Of a stretch of 64,000 nt of DNA, positions 44,136 through 51,459 are shown in pieces. Source of the stretch: Acidimicrobiia bacterium (GTDB taxonomy: Bacteria > Actinomycetota > Acidimicrobiia > IMCC26256 > PALSA-610). The DNA lies in contig DATBAK010000004.1 in NCBI GenBank assembly GCA_036271555.1, positions 27,269 through 91,268 on the forward strand, read 5' to 3'. Below the pieces are notes generated by a model that was given only the letters and a program-made list of their open reading frames with translations, had not been told where the DNA came from and ran no database searches. The stretch's first letter is position 1, and each line of letters starts with the position of its first letter. Position numbers and translations under genes: made by a program.

Positions 44136-45002
44136 TCAGTCGGAGGTGCGGGCGCGGTAGCGGTGGAGCGCGCCGGGCACGGCGATCGCGAGCACGACCG
44201 CGCAGTAGAGGATCGCGGCGGGCACCGGGTGATCGATCGGCCACATGTGCTTCGTCACCGGAGCGAGCGGGTTGCCGAACAGCGTGCGGGTCGCCGCGAC
44301 GAGCACGCTCATCGGGTTGATCGTCGCGATCCACTGCAACACGTTCGGCAGCGTGTTGATCGGCACGAACGCGCTGCTGAGGAACGTGAGCGGGAACACG
44401 AGCATGAACGCGACGCCCATCACCGCGTCGGGTGAGCGCACCATCAACCCGATCCACGTGCCGACCCACACCATCGCCGACGCGAACGCGAGCAACAGCA
44501 CGATCGCGCCGAGGAACTCCGGCACGCTCGTGTGCGGACGCCAGCCGACCAGCAGACCGGCACCGAGCAGCACGACGATCGACAGCGCGAGGCCCGCGAG
44601 CTCGGCGAGGTAGTGACCGAGCAGGTACGCCATGCGCGTCGCCGGGAGTGAACGAAACCGGTCGATCACGCCTTCCGTGAGGTCGGTCGCGATCGAAGTA
44701 GCCGGACCGACGAGACCGAACGTGAGCGACTGGATCAGGATCCCGCCGATCAGGTACTCGCGGTAGTTGCCGCCCTTCACCGCGATCGCGCCGCCGAACA
44801 CGTACGCGAACAGCAGCACGAACATGAGCGGCTGTGCGGTGACGTCGAGCAGCTTCTCGGGGATCTGCCGGATGTGCTCGAGGTTGCGGCGCGCGAACAC
44901 GAGCGAGTCGCGCCACGTCGTGCGCCAGCCCGCCTGGTACTGACGGTCGAGATCGCGCGTCTCCGGCGCGAGCACTTCTTCGGGAACGAGCGTGGTGGTC
45001 AT
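44136..45002 (-). CDS. ABC-2 type exporter permease (DrrB-like)
   Basis: 288 aa. Six transmembrane helices; the ABC-2 block LMFVLLFAYVFGGAIAVKGG, then GLVGPATSIATDLTEGVIDR and FRSLPATRMAYLLGHY are typical of daunorubicin-resistance DrrB permeases. ATSLATD-like residues contact the ATPase. It overlaps the ATPase stop by 4 bases and is translated with it. Likely exports a hydrophobic drug or lipid. Confidence 0.9.
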   Translation of the reverse strand: MTTTLVPEEVLAPETRDLDRQYQAGWRTTWRDSLVFARRNLEHIRQIPEKLLDVTAQPLMFVLLFAYVFGGAIAVKGGNYREYLIGGILIQSLTFGLVGPATSIATDLTEGVIDRFRSLPATRMAYLLGHYLAELAGLALSIVVLLGAGLLVGWRPHTSVPEFLGAIVLLLAFASAMVWVGTWIGLMVRSPDAVMGVAFMLVFPLTFLSSAFVPINTLPNVLQWIATINPMSVLVAATRTLFGNPLAPVTKHMWPIDHPVPAAILYCAVVLAIAVPGALHRYRARTSD

Positions 45003-45979
45003 GCCGGCACCTCTGCGGGGGTACGGGAGCGGCCGGAGCCGGTGAGCGTGAGGAAGACGTCGTCGAGGCTCGCCTGCCGGCGGTTCAGATCGACGGCGTC
45101 GATACCCGCGTCGTCGAGCGCGCGCACGACGTCGATGATGCGCGTGCCCTCGTTGATCGGCGCGGTGACGATGAGCACGTCCTCGTCGAACGTCGGGTCG
45201 TTGGCCGCGAAGCGCGCCAGCGCGCCCGCCGCGGCGACGAGCTCCGACGACGCCGACACCTTCACGTCGACGCGGTCGTTGCCGATGCGGGCCTTCAGCT
45301 CGTCGGGCGTGCCGTGCGCGACGGCGCGCCCACGATCGAGCACGACGATGTCGTCGGCGAGCCGGTCGGCCTCTTCGAGGTACTGCGTCGTGAGGATGAG
45401 CGTCGTGCCGTCGCGGACGAGCTCGCGCAGCAGGTGCCAGAGGTCACCGCGGCCGATGGGGTCGAGTCCGGTCGTCGGCTCGTCGAGGAAGAGGACCTGC
45501 GGCCGGGCGACGAGGCTGGCCGCGAGGTCGAGGCGCCGGCGCATGCCACCCGAGAACGTCTTCACGAGCTTCGTCGCCTCGCCGCTCAGGTTGAGCAGCT
45601 CGAGCAGCTCGTCGGCGCGCTGTCGGGATTCGCGCTTCGACAGGTGATGGAGCCGGCCGATCATCTCGAGGTTCAGCCGGGCGCTGAGCAACCCGTCGAC
45701 GGTCGCCTCCTGGTTCGCGACGCCGATGCGGCTGCGCACGGCCGCGGACTCGGCGACGACGTCGAAGCCGGCGACGCTCGCCCGGCCCTCGCTGGGCGAC
45801 GAGATCGTGGTGAGGATCCGCAGCGCGGTGGTCTTGCCGGCGCCGTTGTGGCCGAGCAGGCCGAGAACCGAGCCCCGGGGCACCTCGAGGTCGAGGTCCC
45901 GCAGGGCCCAGAGGTCGCCGAAGCGCTTGCCGAGTCCTTCGGCGCGCACCCCGGCGTCATCAGGGCGGTGGGTGGACAT
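44999..45979 (-). CDS. ABC exporter ATP-binding protein (DrrA-like)
   Basis: 326 aa. Walker A GHNGAGKTT, the Q-loop in IGVANQEATVDG, signature FSGGMRRRLDLAASL, Walker B VLFLDEPTTGLDP and the H-loop replaced by LTTQYLEEADRL, as in DrrA. The C-terminal extension (about 230-326) is the DrrA-type regulatory domain. The TetR gene is divergent across a spacer with several GTAC palindromes, so exporter synthesis is probably under that repressor. Confidence 0.92.
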   Translation of the reverse strand: MSTHRPDDAGVRAEGLGKRFGDLWALRDLDLEVPRGSVLGLLGHNGAGKTTALRILTTISSPSEGRASVAGFDVVAESAAVRSRIGVANQEATVDGLLSARLNLEMIGRLHHLSKRESRQRADELLELLNLSGEATKLVKTFSGGMRRRLDLAASLVARPQVLFLDEPTTGLDPIGRGDLWHLLRELVRDGTTLILTTQYLEEADRLADDIVVLDRGRAVAHGTPDELKARIGNDRVDVKVSASSELVAAAGALARFAANDPTFDEDVLIVTAPINEGTRIIDVVRALDDAGIDAVDLNRRQASLDDVFLTLTGSGRSRTPAEVPA

Positions 45980-46008
45980 GAGCGGCCTTTCGGGGGGTTT
46001 CGTAGGGT

Positions 46009-46062
46009 GTACCGAGACCCGGTACGTCGTACGATGAACTTTAGCAGTACGCTGTACGACGT
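46009..46062. promoter_or_regulatory. Operator region between exporter and TetR genes
   Basis: Two dyads: GTACCG...CGGTAC (46009-46014 / 46020-46025) and ACGTCGTAC...GTACGACGT (46024-46032 / 46054-46062), the latter with 9-bp perfect arms whose end overlaps the TetR start. GTAC half-sites repeat at about 10-base steps. Probable binding sites of the TetR protein, controlling itself and the exporter. Confidence 0.62.
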
Positions 46063-46984
46063 GGCAACCGAAAATCCCCGCCGCCGGCCGCGGCCCCGTC
46101 CGCTGCGGGCACCCGCAGCGGAGCAGAACGACGAAGTGCTGAGCGACGCGCTGCGGCAGTTCGTCGTCGACACGGTGAGCGAGAAGATCGCCGAACAGAC
46201 CCAACGCCAGACCGACAAGATCGTGGCGAAGGCCGCACGACACGCGGAGCGTCTCGACAAGCTCACCGAAGGTCTCGACGCGCTCGACGTCTGGAAGCGC
46301 GCCGAGCCCGGTCGCCGTCAGTCGCGCTTCACGCGCGCCGACATCGCCGAGGTCGCGTTGCGCATCGCCGACAGCGACGGACTCGACGCGGTGTCGATGC
46401 GGCGCGTCGCGTCGGAGCTCGGCGCGGGAACCATGACGCTGTATCACTACGTGCGCACGAAGGACGAGCTCTTCGCGCTCGTGAACGACGCGATCATGGC
46501 CGAGATCGTCGTGCCCGACGACGCGCCCCTCCCTGCGCACTGGCGCGATGCGATCACCGTGATCGCGCGGCGTTCACGCGATGCGCTGCGCAAGCACTCG
46601 TGGATGTTCGACATCGCCGACGAACCGTCGGTCGGTCCCAACGCGGTGCGGCACTTCGACCAGTCGCTGCAAGCCGTCGCTTCGGTTCCCGGTTCGCTCG
46701 CCGACAAGCTCGACGTCCTCACCGTCGTCGACGAGTACGTGTTCGGCTTCTGCACGCACGAACGCAGCTCGTTCCACGACGTCGACGACGACTCCGAGAT
46801 GATCGAGTACGTCAAGGAGCTCGTGGCAACGGGTGAGTACCCGGCGCTCCAGAGGATGATCGACGAGCACGGCCTCGAACAGCTGTGGGCGCAGATCGAG
46901 GGCCACGCGCACGACGACGCCCGCTTCGACCGCAACCTCGCCCGTCTCCTCGACGGCGTCGAACGCGACCTCACCGCCCGTTAG
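46061..46984 (+). CDS. TetR-family regulator with C-terminal TetR_C domain
   Basis: 307 aa from GTG (an ATG at 46034 would add 9 residues within the operator). Residues 1-85 are an unusual Arg/Pro- and Lys-rich lead with a coiled coil (EKIAEQTQRQTDKIVAKAAR). The HTH follows: FTRADIAEVALRIADSDGLD and ELGAGTMTLYHYVRTKDELF. The rest is the ligand-binding TetR_C type seen with DrrAB exporters (SWMFDIADEPSVGPNAVRH). The TAG stop is the first part of a hairpin repeat. Confidence 0.88.
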   Translation: MATENPRRRPRPRPLRAPAAEQNDEVLSDALRQFVVDTVSEKIAEQTQRQTDKIVAKAARHAERLDKLTEGLDALDVWKRAEPGRRQSRFTRADIAEVALRIADSDGLDAVSMRRVASELGAGTMTLYHYVRTKDELFALVNDAIMAEIVVPDDAPLPAHWRDAITVIARRSRDALRKHSWMFDIADEPSVGPNAVRHFDQSLQAVASVPGSLADKLDVLTVVDEYVFGFCTHERSSFHDVDDDSEMIEYVKELVATGEYPALQRMIDEHGLEQLWAQIEGHAHDDARFDRNLARLLDGVERDLTAR

Positions 46985-47028
46985 TGGTACTGCGTTGCCC
47001 GGCGATATGCCGGCAACGCAGTACCACT
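46983..47028. repeat. Hairpin repeat A1 on the stop codons of two convergent genes
   Basis: 17-bp perfect arms AGTGGTACTGCGTTGCC (46983-46999) and its complement (47012-47028), loop CGGCGATATGCC. The TetR stop TAG spans 46982-46984 and the P450 stop (minus strand) spans 47027-47029, so the element closes both genes. Related elements are at 61651-61695 and 63015-63058. Probably a bidirectional terminator or small mobile palindrome. Confidence 0.75.
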
Positions 47029-48238
47029 ACGGAGCCGTGGGCGTGAAGGGCACGACTTCGTAGCCGCGGACGGTGCTGGTGTGCACCCAGCGGAGACCGT
47101 CCTCGTCGATGTCCCAGGCGGGGAACCGCTTCAGCGTCTCCTCGAGCGCGACGCGCGCTTCCAACCGCGCGAGCGCGGCGCCGAGACAGAAGTGCGGGCC
47201 GTAGCCGAACGACGCGTGGCGGCTGAACGCGCGGCGCACGTCGAAGCGGTCGGCGTCGGGGTACTCGCGCTCGTCGCGACCGGCGCTGCCCGTGAGCAGC
47301 GCGATCTTGCAATCGGCGGGGATCGCGACGCCGTGCAGCTCGACCGGCCGCGTCACCCAGCGGGCCTGGATCGGCGACGGCGCCTCGTAGCGCAGCAGCT
47401 CCTCGATCGCGTTCGGCAGCAGGCTCGGGTCACCGACGAGCAGCGCGCGCTGGTCGGGGTTGCGCGCGAGCAGCACCGACGCCCAGCTGAGCAGGCGCGC
47501 GACCGTCTCGTTGCCGGCACCCGAGAGCAGACCGATGAACGCGAGCAGCTCCATGTCGTCGAGCCGGCGCGGCTCGCCGTTCTCGACCATCTCCGACCGG
47601 AGCAGCGCGGTGATCATGTCGTCGGGCGGATCGGCGTCGGAGCGGCGCGCGTTGATGATCTCGAGCCAGTAGCTGTAGAGATCGATCACGCCTTGGTTGC
47701 TCGACAGCGTCTCCCCCGGCTCGATGTGGAGCATCGCGTCGGTCTGCTGCCGGACCATGTCCTGATCGCCTTCGGGCACGCCGAGCAGTGACCCGATCAC
47801 CATCGCCGGCAGCTTCGCCGCGAACTCCTGCACGTAGTCGAAGCTGCCCGCGCCGACGAGGGGGTCGAGGTACAGCGCGACGAGGTCGCGGATGCGAGCC
47901 TCGAGCGCGGCGACGCGCCGCGGCGTGAACGCGCGCGAGACGAGCGCGCGCAACAGCGTGTGGTACGGCGGGTCCTGGAAGATCATCGGCGCGAACGTGT
48001 CGATCGGTCGGTCGATGAGCTCCAGCACCGTGCCGCGCGCCGACGAGAACGTCTCGACGTCGCGCGACGCGTCGTACACGTCGTCGAAGCGGCTCAGCGC
48101 GAAGAAGCGGTACTGCTCGTTCCAGTAGACGGGCGCGCCGTCGCGCATCCGCTTCCAGATCGGATGCGGATCCGCGTCGATCGCGTAGTCGTACGGGTCG
48201 TAGATCAGCTCCGACCCGTACGACGCGACGTCGGTCAT
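47027..48238 (-). CDS. Cytochrome P450
   Basis: 403 aa, soluble bacterial class I type. I-helix GLLSGAGNETVARLL, ExxR in EELLRYEAP, and heme-binding FGYGPHFCLGAALARLE with the thiolate Cys351. It needs external ferredoxin and reductase; none is adjacent. It ends at the hairpin repeat and begins 16 bases downstream of the aldehyde dehydrogenase stop, so it probably belongs to that operon, which suggests oxidation of an alkyl or terpenoid-like substrate to an aldehyde then acid (inference). Confidence 0.92.
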   Translation of the reverse strand: MTDVASYGSELIYDPYDYAIDADPHPIWKRMRDGAPVYWNEQYRFFALSRFDDVYDASRDVETFSSARGTVLELIDRPIDTFAPMIFQDPPYHTLLRALVSRAFTPRRVAALEARIRDLVALYLDPLVGAGSFDYVQEFAAKLPAMVIGSLLGVPEGDQDMVRQQTDAMLHIEPGETLSSNQGVIDLYSYWLEIINARRSDADPPDDMITALLRSEMVENGEPRRLDDMELLAFIGLLSGAGNETVARLLSWASVLLARNPDQRALLVGDPSLLPNAIEELLRYEAPSPIQARWVTRPVELHGVAIPADCKIALLTGSAGRDEREYPDADRFDVRRAFSRHASFGYGPHFCLGAALARLEARVALEETLKRFPAWDIDEDGLRWVHTSTVRGYEVVPFTPTAP

Positions 48239-48254
48239 GTCGACGTTGGTGGGA

Positions 48255-49703
48255 TCAGCCGGCGGGCGGCGCGACGATCGACTTCAGCTCGAGGTACTCC
48301 TCGAGGCCCTCGCGGCCGAACTCGCGACCGATGCCCGACGCCTTGTAGCCGCCGAACGGGGCGATGAAGTCCATCGTGTACTGGTTCACGCCGAACGTGC
48401 CGGCGCGTACGCGGCGGCCGAACTCCATGCCCTTGTCGATGTCGGCCGTCCACACCGAACCGGCGAGGCCGTACTCGCTGTCGTTCGCGATGCGCAGCGC
48501 TTCCTTCTCGTCGTTGTACGGGATCACCGCGATCACGGGACCGAAGATCTCCTCGCGCGCGATGCGCATGTTGTTGTCGACGTTCGCGAACACCGTCGGG
48601 CGGACGTACCAGCCCTTCTCGGTGCCCTCCGGACGCCCGCTGCCGCCGACGGCGACCTTCGCGCCCTCTTCCTGGCCGAGCGCGATGTACTTCTCGACGC
48701 GCTCCTGCTGACGTTCCGCCACCAGCGGACCGATCTCGGTCGTCGCGTCCGACGGGTCGCCGACCTTCATGGCGCCGACCATCTCGGAGAGCGCGCCGAC
48801 GACCTCGTCGTAGCGCTGCTTCGACGCGAGGATGCGGGTCTGCGCGACGCAGGCCTGCCCGTTGTTCATCAGCGACGCGAACTTGAGGCCCTGCACCGTG
48901 GCGTCGAGATCGGCGTCGTCGAGGATGATCGCGGCCGACTTGCCGCCGAGCTCGAGGCTCACGCGCTTGAGCTGCTCACCGCAGATGGCCGCGATCTTGC
49001 GGCCCGCCGCGGTCGAACCGGTGAACGCGACCTTGTCGACGTTCGGGTGGCGCACGAGGTGCTCGCCGACCTCACGACCCGCGGGCACCACGCTCACGAC
49101 ACCCTTCGGCACACCGGCCTCTTCGAGCATCGAGCAGACGACGAGCGCGTCGAGCGGGGTCTCGGGCGCGGGCTTGATGACGATCGAGCTGCCCGAGAGG
49201 AGGGCGGGCGCGAGCTTCGACATCGTCACGAACTGCGGCACGTTCCACGGCACGATCGCGGCGACGACGCCGACACCCTCGTGACGGACGAGCACCTCGG
49301 GCGCGAGGGTGCCGGGACGGCGCTCCTCCCACTCGAACTGCTGCGCGACGTTGATGAACGAGCTCAGCATCATCCACGGCGCGGGCGTCTGCGCGAGCTG
49401 CGAGAACGAGATCGGCGAGCCCATCTCGTCGGTGATGACCTGCGCGAGGTCCATCATGCCCGCCGCGTAGATCTCGGCGAACTTCTGCACGACCGCGATG
49501 CGCTCGGCGGGATCCGCCTGGCTCCAGTCGCCCTCGTCGAACGCGGTGCGAGCCGCGGCGACGGCGCGGTCCATGTCCTCCGCCGTGCCGTCGGGCGTCC
49601 GGCCCACGAGCTCCTCGGAGTGGGGCGAGACGACGTCGATGGTGCCCTTGCCGGTCGAATCGACCCACTCACCACCGATGAACAGCTGCTTGAACTCGAG
49701 CAC
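48255..49703 (-). CDS. Aldehyde dehydrogenase
   Basis: 482 aa. NAD-binding FTGSTAAGRKIAAICG, general base Glu in RVSLELGGKSAAIILDD, and nucleophile Cys in NNGQACVAQTRILASK; C-terminal GIGREFGREGLEEYLELK. It oxidises an aldehyde to the acid with NAD(P). A short CCTGACGTTCAGG dyad lies 62 bases before the start. Co-transcription with the downstream P450 is likely. Confidence 0.93.
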   Translation of the reverse strand: MLEFKQLFIGGEWVDSTGKGTIDVVSPHSEELVGRTPDGTAEDMDRAVAAARTAFDEGDWSQADPAERIAVVQKFAEIYAAGMMDLAQVITDEMGSPISFSQLAQTPAPWMMLSSFINVAQQFEWEERRPGTLAPEVLVRHEGVGVVAAIVPWNVPQFVTMSKLAPALLSGSSIVIKPAPETPLDALVVCSMLEEAGVPKGVVSVVPAGREVGEHLVRHPNVDKVAFTGSTAAGRKIAAICGEQLKRVSLELGGKSAAIILDDADLDATVQGLKFASLMNNGQACVAQTRILASKQRYDEVVGALSEMVGAMKVGDPSDATTEIGPLVAERQQERVEKYIALGQEEGAKVAVGGSGRPEGTEKGWYVRPTVFANVDNNMRIAREEIFGPVIAVIPYNDEKEALRIANDSEYGLAGSVWTADIDKGMEFGRRVRAGTFGVNQYTMDFIAPFGGYKASGIGREFGREGLEEYLELKSIVAPPAG

Positions 49704-49806
49704 GATTCGACTCCTCTCGCGGATCCTCCCGCGGAGGCTAGTGGCCGGTTTGGGGTAGGCGAAACCTGACGTTCAGGCTGCGCGTCGCGGCGCGACCGTG
49801 TGACCG

Positions 49807-50631
49807 TCAGCCGTCGTAGAAGAACGGGTCGTGGAGACCGATGAGGGCGCGCTCGCGCGGCGTGGACGCGCGGGCGACGGCCTCGGGCGCGCACTGGTTC
49901 GCGTCCGCCGTCGTGCGGATCCGCTGCGCGATGTCGCGGCGCGCGTAGTGCGCCTGCAGGAAGAATCGGCCCCGGCCACCATCCTGCGCGGGCAGGCCCC
50001 GGTGCCACGCGTCGGAGACGAAGAGACACACATCGCCCGCCTCGACCTCGAACACCTGCGGCGGTCGGCCGTCGTAGGTGATCTCCTCGCCGCCCTTGAT
50101 CCGGCCGTACGGAGGCAACCGGCCCGAGCGATGGCTGCCGGGCACGACCGCGGTCGGCCCGTCGGCGCGCGCGCAACGGCTCAGCATCAGATGACCGGCG
50201 ACCGCGAAGACCGGATACGGGATCGCGTCGGGCCATTCGACACCCTCGGAGCGCGGCACGTGCGGACCCGCGTCGCAGTGCCACGGACCGCCCTTGAAGT
50301 CGGGCGGGTTCCTCCACGCGGTGTTCGCGATGACGTGGCAGTCGTCGCCGAGCAACGGCTCGATCACCGCGAGGATGCGCGGGTTCGCGATCGCGCGCTG
50401 ACACGCGGCGCTGCGGTTGAACATCTCGTAGCGGAACTCGTCCTTGTCGCCGCGTGAGCGCTCCGACGGGAACGCGTCGAACGCGGCGTCGATGTCGGCG
50501 CGCATCGCGTCGATCTCGTCGCGATCGAAGACACCGCGCAACAAGGCCCAGCCGTCACGCTCGAGCTGCGCGCTCTCCACCGGCGCGTCGCCGTCGTAGA
50601 CACCCAGGTTCTTCATCACGCGCGTGATCAC
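49807..50631 (-). CDS. Phytanoyl-CoA dioxygenase (PhyH) family protein
   Basis: 274 aa from GTG; the ATG at 50616 (MKNLGVYDGD) is the alternative. Fe(II)/2-oxoglutarate fold: GGPWHCDAGPHVPRSEGVEW with the HxD iron ligands, and the distal His in CLFVSDAWHRGLPAQDG with the oxoglutarate Arg in RGRFFLQAHYARR. It hydroxylates an alkyl or acyl substrate. Its GTG overlaps the SDR stop (50628-50631), so the two are co-translated. Confidence 0.87.
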   Translation of the reverse strand: MITRVMKNLGVYDGDAPVESAQLERDGWALLRGVFDRDEIDAMRADIDAAFDAFPSERSRGDKDEFRYEMFNRSAACQRAIANPRILAVIEPLLGDDCHVIANTAWRNPPDFKGGPWHCDAGPHVPRSEGVEWPDAIPYPVFAVAGHLMLSRCARADGPTAVVPGSHRSGRLPPYGRIKGGEEITYDGRPPQVFEVEAGDVCLFVSDAWHRGLPAQDGGRGRFFLQAHYARRDIAQRIRTTADANQCAPEAVARASTPRERALIGLHDPFFYDG

Positions 50632-51452
50632 GATGCGACCTCCCTTCCGTCGAGCGCCCGAGCCGTGATGCCGAGCTCCGCGAGTAGGTCGAGGCTGACG
50701 TGCAGACCGCCGGTGCGCTCGGGCGGGCAGTCGCACAGCGCGAGCGTCGCCTCGACCATCGTCTCCATCGGTTCGATCGCCTCGGGACCGACGATGTCGC
50801 CGACGAGCACCTCCGCACCCTCGCTCATCACCGCGGCGCGCGGCTCGATCGTGTTGATGCGCACGCCCGTGCCCTGGAGCTCGACCGCGAACGCGTGCGT
50901 GATGCGATTCAACGCGGCCTTCGTCGCGCCGTACACGCCGATCACGCCGTTGACGCCGCCGCTCCGGTACGGCGGACCCGGCGCGAGGCGCGCGGTCGCG
51001 CTCGACAGGTTCACGATCCAACCCTCGCCGCGCTCGATCATCCCGGGCAGCACCGCCTGCGCGAGATCGATCGGCGCCTCGACGTTGACCTCGAACATCA
51101 TGCGCCGCCGGCGCAGCGGATAGTCGAGCGTCGACTGGTACACCGCGGCGGCGCCGTTGTTCACGAGGATGTCGACGCGGCCGTCGAGCACTTCGAGCGC
51201 GCGCGGCACGATCGTGGCGCGGCTGTCGGCATCGGCGAGGTCGGCCACCACGGCCTCGACCGTCGTGCCGTACGCGCGGCAGCGCGCGACCGTCTCGTTC
51301 AGGCTACCGGCGAGGTGATCGTGCCGGTCGAGCGTGCGCGCCGCGATGACGATCGACGCACCCTCGGCCGCCAACCGTTGCGCGAGCGCGGCGCCGATGC
51401 CCCGGCTGGCACCGGTGACGATCGCGTGGCGGCCGCGGAGCCGGTCCGGCAC
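50628..51452 (-). CDS. Short-chain dehydrogenase/reductase
   Basis: 274 aa. TGASRGIG at 13-20, NNGAA in place of NNAG, the Ser in NLSSATARLA and YGATK with catalytic Tyr/Lys. NAD(P)-dependent oxidation or reduction of an alcohol or ketone. The insertion after the catalytic Ser (APGPPYRSGGVNGVIG) is long for the family. It is coupled to the PhyH gene and 7 bases behind the P450-phosphotransferase fusion gene. Confidence 0.9.
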   Translation of the reverse strand: MPDRLRGRHAIVTGASRGIGAALAQRLAAEGASIVIAARTLDRHDHLAGSLNETVARCRAYGTTVEAVVADLADADSRATIVPRALEVLDGRVDILVNNGAAAVYQSTLDYPLRRRRMMFEVNVEAPIDLAQAVLPGMIERGEGWIVNLSSATARLAPGPPYRSGGVNGVIGVYGATKAALNRITHAFAVELQGTGVRINTIEPRAAVMSEGAEVLVGDIVGPEAIEPMETMVEATLALCDCPPERTGGLHVSLDLLAELGITARALDGREVAS

Positions 51453-51459
51453 GCGCGCC

